Positions 6,699 to 11,576 of a stretch of DNA of 11,576 bases are shown one piece after another. Origin of the DNA: Bremerella sp. JC817 (GTDB taxonomy: Bacteria; Planctomycetota; Planctomycetia; Pirellulales; Pirellulaceae). The stretch's first letter is position 1. Each line of letters begins with the position of its first letter. Under the pieces are notes generated by a model. It saw nothing but the letters and a program-made list of their open reading frames with translations. It made no database searches and was not told the origin of the DNA. The position numbers and the translations under genes were made by a program. The stretch spans positions 1-11,576 of the forward strand of contig NZ_JBFEFG010000222.1 of assembly GCF_040718835.1 (NCBI RefSeq), in the 5' to 3' direction.

Positions 6699-7070
6699 TC
6701 ACACGCGCGATCGCTCTTCGCCAGCAGGCGTGGAAACGCAACCAAGGCATTTCCACTCTCCTGAGTTCGCGAGGAAGACATAGCCAGACCAGGCGGCGTC
6801 GTGCACAGGTACGACGTGAACCAATTCGACCGTCGCGGAGGCCAGGGCAGCTACCAGTTCCTGCCCGCCAGGGACGACGATCTCTTGTCGCTGGGCGGTG
6901 TGCTCGCGTCGTCGATAGATTCGCAGCAGCTCTTCACGCGAACCAGCTGGCCCCAATTCCAATTCACCGTCGCGTCGCATCAAGCACGCAGCGCAGCCCT
7001 GGACATGATCCGCCGGCCCAAGCCGAAGCACCAACCGCGCCAGTTCAGAAGCAAAAATGCGATCGTGCAT
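6699..7070 (-). CDS. Hypothetical protein with CAAC motif
   Basis: The product is 123 residues from ATG 7070 (MHDRIFASELARLVLRLG), with no clear ribosome binding site. I do not recognise the family. It has ordinary protein composition, no signal peptide and no membrane helix. QGCAACLMRRDGELELG near residues 24-40 and a second pair, KCLGC, near residue 108 give five cysteines, which could bind a metal, but this is speculation. The central part, EELLRIYRRREHTAQ then EIVVPGGQELVAALASATVELVHVVPVHD, suggests alternating helices and strands. Two long plus-strand frames cover the same bases but have unlikely Arg/Gln-rich composition, so the minus strand is chosen. GC content is high, like the convergent membrane protein gene. 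Confidence 0.6.
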   Translation of the reverse strand: MHDRIFASELARLVLRLGPADHVQGCAACLMRRDGELELGPAGSREELLRIYRRREHTAQRQEIVVPGGQELVAALASATVELVHVVPVHDAAWSGYVFLANSGEWKCLGCVSTPAGEERSRV

Positions 7071-7096
7071 GCGAGTATTCTAACGGAAGTTCGTAG

Positions 7097-7114
7097 GGTG
7101 CGTCTCGACGCACC
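7097..7114. repeat. Short perfect palindrome GGTGCGTC-TC-GACGCACC
   Basis: Two perfectly complementary 8-base arms surround a TC centre, preceded by TAG as in the half copy at 5246-5260 (GTAGGGTGCGTCTCG). From memory, such GGTGCGTC/GACGCACC palindromes are common dispersed repeats. It lies 27 bp upstream of the start of the minus-strand gene at 6699-7070. Confidence 0.6.
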
Positions 7115-7167
7115 AACGTCGACGTGAATAGTGCTTAAGTGGTGCCTGACAGGGGCAGCCTTTCCAA

Positions 7168-7295
7168 CGTGTGCCACTGGCCTCTGGCCAGTGTCTTAAT
7201 GACTGAAGCAGGTTGCAACGTGGCCCCTGCTTCGCACTGGCTAGAAGCCAGTGGCACACGAGGGAGTGTATGACTTGGCCGTGCCAGCCTGCCGC
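7168..7295 (+). repeat. Type A structured repeat, copy 1
   Basis: A 93 bp stem-loop occupies 7168-7260. Arms of 26 bases beginning CGTGTGCCACTGGC and ending GCCAGTGGCACACG match at 24 of 26 positions. An inner stem, GAAGCAGG (7205-7212) with CCTGCTTC (7226-7233), is perfect. Each outer arm is also palindromic by itself (CACTGGCC-TCT-GGCCAGTG and CACTGGCT-AGA-AGCCAGTG), so a cruciform with side hairpins is an alternative fold. The right flank, GGGAGTGTATGACTTGGCC then GTGCCAGCCTGCCGC, is shared with the other type A copies; the left flank is not. It lies 3' of the TPR-like gene at 7660-8754. Confidence 0.9.
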
Positions 7296-7659
7296 CGGGG
7301 TATTGAAAACGGAAGATTGGTTTTCAGCAGGGAAAAACTGCTTCTCACGACTCGTTAAGGGAGTTTGATGTAGGTCTGTATCGGCCTGTTCCGCCCAGAT
7401 GGTGCCTGTCACTGTAGAGTGTTGATGTAACGAAATATTTCAAGTGCAACAAGACTCCAAAGTAATCCGCCATGTGTAGCTATTGACAACCAAAGTGGTT
7501 CTTTCGACATCCCGGCCGCCGGGTGCCATGGCCACGGCCCTGCGTGGCCATGCTTTCCGTTGCGATGGGTTCAACCCCATATAAGCGTTACCCCCATCAG
7601 CCTTCCACTCACTTCGCACTGGCCGTCTGACGCATCCGTCTCGAAGGTAACACGCCGTA
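7261..7659. other. Gene-free interval
   Basis: Apart from the right flank of the type A repeat (to 7295) and the inverted type B repeat at 7519-7625, I see no gene here. Short frames on both strands are made of repeat sequence or read poorly. GGTGCCTG occurs at 7141 and again at 7391, on either side of the type A repeat; it is a short motif that may mark another small repeat or the ends of an old insertion. Confidence 0.4.
7519..7625 (-). repeat. Type B repeat in inverted orientation, degenerate
   Basis: GGTGCCATGGCCACGGCC then CTGCGTGGCCATGCTTTCC is the reverse complement of the type B right end, and CACTTCGCACTGGC at 7612-7625 matches its core. The hairpin CATGGCCACG (7527-7536) with CGTGGCCATG (7543-7552) is perfect. 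The segment between hairpin and core is diverged. This is the only clear copy in the opposite orientation. It would sit 3' of a plus-strand gene, but none is visible to its left. Confidence 0.65.
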
Positions 7660-8754
7660 TTATTGCGGATCGGAATATCGGCTGCGCGTCGCGGTGAAGC
7701 CTCGGAGTTTTGCGATTTGACTTTCGATATTCCTGGCCCGGGCTTCTTCCGCATGGCTCTTCAAGAATTCAAGATGCTCGGTGAGGAGGGTAAGCTTCGT
7801 GTCGTCTGGGCAGCCCGGGATTGCGTTTGCCAAAGCGTACGCTTGATCGTAGGCAACGGAAACATTTTCTGGATCGTTAAGCTTGACCTTTGCAGCCGCG
7901 TACTCACGAAAGATCCGCATTGTGAATCGTGCTTCGACACCGACACTGGGAAGTTCGGTGGATAGGGCGGCCCTGGTTGTTTTCAAGGATTCTTTGTATT
8001 CTTCCATCCTGTTCAGCAGGAGCGCCTGGATTGAGACAATTTCAGCGTATTGACTACCGAAGTTCGTTTTCCGACGCTGATGAATTTCAATTGCCTGATG
8101 ACCATATTTTGTGGCTTCTTTCAGGTCTTCTTGCATGGCGTAGATCCTGCACAGACACGAAACGGCGTGGCAGTGCTGATGGCTATCGGTTAAGCCCATT
8201 GCCTCGATATCGATCAAACTTGCTTTCAAGCGTGCGATCGCACTAGCCATATCCGCTTCCGGTGTCGCTTCATTGCGGGCGTACGATATATTCAGCAAAA
8301 TCGAGTAAAAAGACTGCCTCCCGTAAACCGCGTGGGCTGCCTGAGTGGCCAAAGCGTAATGTCGCAACGCCCCAGCCGGATTGCCAAGATTGTTTTGTTC
8401 ATCCGCTTGATTGGCATGAAACTGGAATCGAGTGGCCAACTCCAAATTTTCTGGCGATGTCGAAAGTGCCTTGTCGAGGTCTCTCAGGGCTGCATCAATT
8501 TCCTTGGGCGAGTAGACATAGGGCCCCTCAGGGGTTTCCGCCACCAGCTGCTTCATGCGCTGCAACACGACTTGCTGCCGTTTTAGATCGCCCGCCTCGA
8601 AACTCGCCAGGAAGGCTTCCGATAACTGAAACTGTTGGGCATAAGCACGATTCTTTGACGGTGGCTGAGCCGCAAGTCTGCCATTCCAAGGTAAAGCAAG
8701 GATAGTGGCAACAATCAATGGGAAGACCAAACAATTCAAAATCCGTTTCACCAT
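7660..8754 (-). CDS. Secreted TPR-like helical repeat protein
   Basis: I choose ATG 8754, giving 364 residues, because it starts a clear signal peptide: MVKR, then a hydrophobic core LNCLVFPLIVATILAL, with likely cleavage after LAA at residue 29. The frame extends 28 codons upstream, but those codons read repeat sequence (Cys/His/Trp-rich). The mature protein is almost wholly amphipathic helix with pairs resembling tetratricopeptide repeats, for example NLGNPAGALRHYALATQAAH, VSCLCRIYAMQEDLKEATKY with GHQAIEIHQR, and LLLNRMEEYKESLKTTRAAL; spacing and Gly/Ala/Tyr/Ala positions fit degenerate TPRs. Such proteins usually act as scaffolds; no partner or enzyme domain is seen. It is probably periplasmic. 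Type A repeats lie on both sides. Confidence 0.82.
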   Translation of the reverse strand: MVKRILNCLVFPLIVATILALPWNGRLAAQPPSKNRAYAQQFQLSEAFLASFEAGDLKRQQVVLQRMKQLVAETPEGPYVYSPKEIDAALRDLDKALSTSPENLELATRFQFHANQADEQNNLGNPAGALRHYALATQAAHAVYGRQSFYSILLNISYARNEATPEADMASAIARLKASLIDIEAMGLTDSHQHCHAVSCLCRIYAMQEDLKEATKYGHQAIEIHQRRKTNFGSQYAEIVSIQALLLNRMEEYKESLKTTRAALSTELPSVGVEARFTMRIFREYAAAKVKLNDPENVSVAYDQAYALANAIPGCPDDTKLTLLTEHLEFLKSHAEEARARNIESQIAKLRGFTATRSRYSDPQ

Positions 8755-8783
8755 TTCACTTTCCCATGAAGGAACAGTCCATT

Positions 8784-8958
8784 CGGCCGGGTGGCACTGG
8801 CAACGACATTTCCAGCTTCCGCATCTTAAGTGTGCCAATGGCCTCTGGCCAGTGTCTTAATGACTGAAACAGGTTGTCGACCTGATCCCTGTTTCGCACT
8901 GGCTAGAAGCGAGTGGCACACGGGGGAGTGAATGGCCTGGCAGTGCCAGCATGCCGCG
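8784..8958 (+). repeat. Type A structured repeat, copy 2 (full length, about 175 bp)
   Basis: The left shoulder CGGCCGGGTGGCACTGGC, then ATTTCCAGCTTCCGCATCTT, is the same as copy 4 (10406-10449) at all but about two positions. The stem-loop at 8830-8921 has the same arms as copy 1 and an inner stem of GAAACAGG with CCTGTTTC. The right flank ends AGTGCCAGCATGCCGCG. Terminal CACTG-containing segments are inverted relative to each other: GGGTGGCACTG at 8789-8799 against CAGTGCCA at 8941-8948. It separates the TPR-like gene from the lipoprotein at 9009-9473. Confidence 0.9.
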
Positions 8959-8959
8959 C

Positions 8960-9010
8960 TGAGGCCAATTGGTCTTCGGGAACTTCGACAGAGGGGATCG
9001 CCAAAATATC
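8960..9010 (-). pseudogene. Internal fragment of a third lipoprotein copy
   Basis: This 51 bp stretch matches 5022-5072, inside the lipoprotein gene at 4761-5195, at 48 of 51 positions in the same strand sense. It would encode DILAIPSVEVPEDQLAS, the family's most conserved block. It begins two bases after the type A repeat ends and stops where the coding sequence of the second lipoprotein ends. It is much closer to the first lipoprotein than to its neighbour. It is a scrap of a further family member, left by deletion or repeat-mediated recombination. Confidence 0.85.
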
Positions 9011-9473
9011 ACCCCCCTGCCTCGCGGTTTTGGTAGTCATATTTGTTGAGCAAGTGAACTATTCTGAGTGCCCCGTTGGAAAAACCATCGCTGCCTCCAC
9101 AGAAAAATGATGCGCCGTTATCGAGAGAGACAGCTGCAGGATTATCTCCCGTCCATCGTACCATTACATGGGTAGAAGTCCCGTCAACGTGCTCCACAAC
9201 AATATCCGCAACGTGGTAGCTGGCAATCTGAGAGATTTTAAATGGGTACACCTCGCTGGGCTCTAGAAGAGTCACAAGTAGCGGCAACTGATCCTGAGGC
9301 ACTTCTACCTTAGCAATAGCTGAAATCCCTAAATCGGGTACAGCATAAACGGTTGCCGACATCCCTTTAACGGGTTTGAACTGGGGTATTGTCGTTCTAC
9401 CCTGACAGCCACTGCACAATACTGCATAGGCGAATACAGCTATCGCTGGTCGTATGCAACAATAGACATTCAC
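9009..9473 (-). CDS. Small lipoprotein, paralogue of the one at 4761-5195
   Basis: The product is 154 residues from ATG 9473. The N-terminus MNVYCCIRPAIAVFAYAVLC ends in a lipobox-like LCSGC, with lipidation expected at Cys 23. The mature part shares with its paralogue IPQF.P...SATV.AVPDL, VEVPQDQL, YHVADIVVEH.DGTST..VRWTG.NPAAVSLD, GGSDGF and LRIVHLLNKYDYQNR. After YDYQNR the paralogue ends within one residue, but this protein runs on as EAGG to a TGA made where the sequence joins the fragment at 8960-9010. Its native stop was therefore probably lost. The function is unknown, and the envelope location follows from the signal peptide. It is transcribed alone between two type A repeats. Confidence 0.82.
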   Translation of the reverse strand: MNVYCCIRPAIAVFAYAVLCSGCQGRTTIPQFKPVKGMSATVYAVPDLGISAIAKVEVPQDQLPLLVTLLEPSEVYPFKISQIASYHVADIVVEHVDGTSTHVMVRWTGDNPAAVSLDNGASFFCGGSDGFSNGALRIVHLLNKYDYQNREAGG

Positions 9474-9501
9474 TACTTACTTCCTGTCGGCGAAAGAGGG
9501 G

Positions 9502-9679
9502 CGGCCCAGGTGGTGCAGACATCGACCAATTCCAACTTCCGCATCGTACGTGTGCCACTGGCCTCTGGCCAGTGTCGTAGTGGCTGAAACAGGTTGTCAA
9601 CCTGGTCCCTGCTTCGCACTGGCTCGAAGCCAGTGGCACACGGGGGAGTAAATGGCCTGGCCGTGCCAGCATGCCGTGG
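9502..9679 (+). repeat. Type A structured repeat, copy 3 (about 178 bp)
   Basis: The arms CGTGTGCCACTGGC (9549-9562) and GCCAGTGGCACACG (9629-9642) are perfect, and the stem continues inward to 23 of 26 positions. The inner stem is GAAACAGG with CCTGCTTC, one pair being A:C on this strand but a G:U wobble on the minus strand. The loop centre CAGGTTG-T-CAACCTG is a further perfect palindrome. The left shoulder (CGGCCCAGGTGGTGCAGAC) is diverged from copies 2 and 4. The right flank AATGGCCTGGCCGTGCC then AGCATGCCG is typical. Confidence 0.9.
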
Positions 9680-9812
9680 CCGGGGTATGTAAGTCATTGC
9701 AACGAATTAACGGGTCAGGACACTCGCGGGTCATGGAAGTCCTTGAGTGTTCTACAGTGCCGTCCTGGTCACTTTTCCCTCCCTCGGAAGGCCAATTCCT
9801 GGGGCTATAAAA

Positions 9813-9846
9813 GTGCAAAAAGTGAACGCAACAGGCTGTTCACTTT
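9813..9846 (-). terminator. Intrinsic terminator overlapping a stop codon
   Basis: On the minus strand AAAGTGAAC (9846-9838) and GTTCACTTT (9827-9819) are perfect 9-base arms around a 10-base loop, followed by further T residues (TTGCACTTTT). The TGA of the lipoprotein gene (9842-9840) is inside the first arm. A stem plus T-rich tail immediately after a gene is the expected form of a Rho-independent terminator, although this stem is AT-rich and the T tract is interrupted. Confidence 0.65.
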
Positions 9847-10337
9847 GCAGGACTAACATAAGAGGCAAACTTACTCTTGTTGTTAATCAGTTCTTGTTCG
9901 AATACCTTCCAATAATCCCAAGAGAAGTAGCGGTCGTTTGCGGCGTCGTGGGCGAGTTCCCCACGACCGGCGTACAAATCTAGACGGAAGGCTTCCGTTC
10001 CTGATGAGTAAGCGATGATACCCCATTCTGCCAAGCCAGGGGGCCTCTCTTCACTGGATTCAAATTGCTGTTGCTTGAGAGCACTCAGCATGGCAGCCTT
10101 GTCGAAGGCGTTTTCTGGTACTTCAAGGGGTGGGTCTCGAGGGTAGTAAATCACTTTTAGGTCATCAATATCCGCTAGGTCCTTGGATGCCTGCGTTGCT
10201 GCAGATGGTTGTCGCGGGTTGAGAGCATTGTTACAGCCCATCGCCATGACCCAAACCAAGACAAACGCACTCAATACACGAGAAAGTGAGGCATGGCTGA
10301 AGGTCGCTCCGCTTCTTGTGAATATATCCACCGTCAT
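9840..10337 (-). CDS. Lipoprotein, family not recognised
   Basis: The product is 165 residues from ATG 10337, with AGAGG (10346-10342) four bases upstream supporting the start. The N-terminal region is long and basic before the hydrophobic core LSAFVLVWVMAMG; a lipobox-like AMGC places the lipidated Cys at residue 35. An Asn/Pro/Ala linker (NNALNPRQPSAATQAS) follows. The mature domain includes DDLKVIYYPRDPPLEVPENAFD, PPGLAEWGIIAYSSGTEAFRLDLYAG and RYFSWDYWKVFEQELINN, reading as a compact alpha/beta domain. It shares the small-lipoprotein format with the two paralogues but no clear sequence. Its stop lies in a terminator stem, so transcription should end there. Repeats lie on both sides. Confidence 0.78.
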   Translation of the reverse strand: MTVDIFTRSGATFSHASLSRVLSAFVLVWVMAMGCNNALNPRQPSAATQASKDLADIDDLKVIYYPRDPPLEVPENAFDKAAMLSALKQQQFESSEERPPGLAEWGIIAYSSGTEAFRLDLYAGRGELAHDAANDRYFSWDYWKVFEQELINNKSKFASYVSPAK

Positions 10338-10405
10338 TGTGCCTCTCTTGGAAAAAAGTATGCGGGATGTGAATGTAATTCATCCCGGAATTTACGTGAG
10401 ACGTG

Positions 10406-10579
10406 CGGCCGGGTGGCACTGGCAACGAGATTTCCAGCTTCCGCATCTTAGGTGTGCCAATGGCCTCTGGCCAGTCTCTTTGCTGCTGAAAAAGGTTGCA
10501 ACCTGGTCCCCACTTCGCACTGGCTAGAGGCCAGTGGCACACGGGGGAGTAAATGGCCCAGCAGTGCCACCCTGCCGCG
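10406..10579 (+). repeat. Type A structured repeat, copy 4 (full length, about 174 bp)
   Basis: It has the same left shoulder as copy 2. The stem-loop at 10451-10543 has a loop centre AGGTTGCAACCT, a perfect palindrome. The inner GAA..AGG/CC..TTC stem is weaker than in copies 1 and 2. Terminal inverted repeats are clearest here: GGGTGGCACTG at 10411-10421 and CAGTGCCACCC at 10562-10572, 11 of 11 matching and 5-7 bases from the ends. Together with the length this gives a small non-autonomous-element appearance. It fills most of the 314 bp gap between the lipoprotein gene and the gene at 10652-11386. Confidence 0.9.
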
Positions 10580-10651
10580 ACCGAACCGTGAATTTACTTT
10601 TGACACAGGACAGGACATTTTTCCCGTGGGCTTCAGTTGCAATAACTCCGG

Positions 10652-11386
10652 CTACCATATACCAGAGACCGAGTCCACAATCTGACCGTTGCATATCTGA
10701 AACATTCGATCGCTACTTCTCGAAATGTCTTGCACAACAAACAATCTTTCTGGATATCGCATGGACCAATCACAGGCACTTTGAAGTGTGCTACTTAGAG
10801 TGACATATGAACGATTGTACTCCTGTTCGCCTTGAGTAATCCTCCAATCACCCAACGGTTCCGGTGGGCCTACAAAGTAACCCGCCTGCTGCACGTTGTT
10901 TGATAAAAATCGCACCAACTGCTCGGCTTCCTCCAATGATGCCGCCAGATAGACTGGAGTATCCCAGCCCCTTCCAGTAGGGAGGAAGACGACATGCTCG
11001 GGGTCGATTGTTCTACTTGCAACATACTTGGGACATCGAACTTGAATCGAATTTGGAAGGCTCAGCAACTCCGTGAGAACCGTCCAGTCGCCAGACTGAT
11101 CTTGACGACTTAGGTACGGGGTAGAGATTAACGCAGATGGCTCTGAGTTATAAGCTGTTTCATCAAATTCTAAGGAAAAAACGCGATCTTCAATGAGGCC
11201 GTACCAACGAAATGCCGGAGACGGTAGATCGGCCGACACGGCTAATAAATCGGGTTCCACAGGTATTTCATCGCGTAGTGTTCTAACGTCTGCCCTCAAT
11301 ACAATTTCCTGTATTACCTGACCCTTTGACATGTCATGTGTGATTTCCACTGCTTGGTCAAAAGTAATCCACTTCATCGCAGTCAT
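10652..11386 (-). CDS. Hypothetical protein, 244 residues
   Basis: The start ATG 11386 is supported by AAGGA at 11399-11395, eight bases upstream; ATG 11377 (MKWITFDQAVEITHD) is an alternative. I do not recognise the family. The composition is that of a soluble cytosolic protein, acidic, with no signal peptide or membrane helix. Readable segments are GRGWDTPVYLAASLEEAEQLVRFLSNN (a strand-helix unit) and a Ser/Tyr-rich C-terminus, RSYVTLSSTLQSACDW then RYPERLFVVQDISRSSDRMFQICNGQIVDS. The end beginning with RLFVVQD and finishing CNGQIVD looks like a strand pair found in small stand-alone domains, without a name I can defend. An IS3-type element begins about 51 bp upstream of the start and diverges, so upstream promoter context may have been changed by that insertion. 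Confidence 0.72.
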   Translation of the reverse strand: MTAMKWITFDQAVEITHDMSKGQVIQEIVLRADVRTLRDEIPVEPDLLAVSADLPSPAFRWYGLIEDRVFSLEFDETAYNSEPSALISTPYLSRQDQSGDWTVLTELLSLPNSIQVRCPKYVASRTIDPEHVVFLPTGRGWDTPVYLAASLEEAEQLVRFLSNNVQQAGYFVGPPEPLGDWRITQGEQEYNRSYVTLSSTLQSACDWSMRYPERLFVVQDISRSSDRMFQICNGQIVDSVSGIW

Positions 11387-11437
11387 TTAAGAAGTCCTTA
11401 CTTTGCATTATCGCCAACAGTCACTATTCAGTAAGAC

Positions 11438-11576
11438 TGAAGTGGACCCCAATTTTCGGACCACGGGTTAAGGTGGATTTCTTTGGCTCGTGGATGAGGG
11501 TATCGTGGCGTCATCAGGAGGTTTCAGATGGCGCGGAAGCGGCGGCGGTTTGATGCGGCGTTTAAGGCCAAGGTGG
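11438..11576 (+). mobile_element. Left end of an IS3-family insertion sequence, partial
   Basis: TGAAGTGGACCCCAATTTTC, then GGACC (11438-11462), has the form of an IS3-family terminal inverted repeat (starting TG, with a GGACCCCAATTTT..GGAC core). It is followed about 65 bp later by a transposase reading frame in the correct direction. The right end and any target duplication lie beyond the window. Confidence 0.8.
11528..11576 (+). CDS. IS3-family transposase OrfA, N-terminus only
   Basis: ATG 11528 follows a strong ribosome binding site, AGGAGG (11516-11521), with six bases of spacing. The 16 visible residues, MARKRRRFDAAFKAKV, match the usual start of IS3 OrfA helix-turn-helix proteins (basic residues, then F....K.KV), which bind the terminal repeats and are joined to the OrfB catalytic part by frameshifting. 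The rest is outside the window. Confidence 0.8.
   Translation, partial: MARKRRRFDAAFKAKV

Noticed and set aside
6178..6756. 192-residue minus-strand frame opposite the membrane protein
   Set aside because: It is rich in Arg, Gln and His without domain signs, while the plus strand shows three clear hydrophobic helices.
6635..7127. Plus-strand frames opposite the gene at 6699-7070
   Set aside because: They are Arg/Gln/Pro-rich and end in palindromic repeat sequence; the minus-strand frame has better protein character.
7440..7754. 104-residue minus-strand frame beyond the TPR gene
   Set aside because: It crosses the inverted type B repeat and overlaps the C-terminus of the TPR-like gene in another frame; no protein features.
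9397..9697. Minus-strand frames containing LLPRVPLASSQCEAGTRL
   Set aside because: The same peptide recurs at 10448-10642 because both are translations of the type A repeat; they are not genes.
7168..10579. Integron-type attC sites
   Set aside because: The cassette-like layout and palindromic repeats suggested it, but I find no GTTRRRY/RYYYAAC core pair at the repeat ends and no integrase in the window. The loop GTTGTCAAC/GTTGCAAC does not fit the consensus.
7168..10579. CRISPR array
   Set aside because: The repeats are over 100 bp, diverged, and separated by genes of hundreds of bases, with no regular short spacers.

Overview
The window looks like an accessory, repeat-rich stretch of a Planctomycetota chromosome (Pirellulales-like). 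This rests on three things: structured intergenic repeats built around GTGTGCCACTGGCCTCTGGC, which I associate from memory with that phylum; an MNPFASP start on a small membrane protein; and several lipoproteins and hypothetical proteins without close functional relatives. The placement is inference, not a search result.

Layout. Bases 1-102 are the last codons of a DDE transposase. An orphan plus-strand gene follows (143-838). On the minus strand, 3373 down to about 932 is a decaying surface-polysaccharide block in the order glycosyltransferase (5' truncated), polysaccharide pyruvyl transferase (intact-looking), glycosyltransferase C-terminal fragment, then a second, different pyruvyl transferase that is broken by a frameshift and a stop. 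A second plus-strand orphan lies at 3390-3812. From 3952 to 11386 the genes are mostly single minus-strand genes: a Trp-rich hypothetical protein, a small lipoprotein, a YdeI/OmdA-family protein, a Cys-containing hypothetical, a secreted TPR-like protein, a paralogue of the first lipoprotein, another lipoprotein and a 244-residue hypothetical. The only plus-strand gene among them is a three-helix membrane protein (6346-6669). The window ends inside the left end of an IS3-family element, whose inverted repeat begins at 11438.

Repeats. Nearly every minus-strand gene from 3952 to 11386 is followed on its 3' side by a 125-178 bp repeat in one fixed orientation. There are two architectures. Type A carries a hairpin of about 93 nt with arms of about 26 bp. 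Type B ends in a CATGGCCACG hairpin and a CCATGGCACC terminus. Stem positions covary between copies. Repeat ends coincide with rearrangement scars: the truncated glycosyltransferase, a lipoprotein fragment, and an internally deleted repeat. The best candidate for something undescribed is this gene-plus-repeat cassette-like arrangement. No recombinase or other enzyme for it is visible here, and I cannot assign it a function.

Functionally, the genes do not form one pathway. The polysaccharide block is a remnant. The lipoproteins and the TPR protein would sit at the cell envelope, and the two plus-strand orphans resemble the kind of small lone genes found in immunity or accessory clusters, which is only a weak inference.
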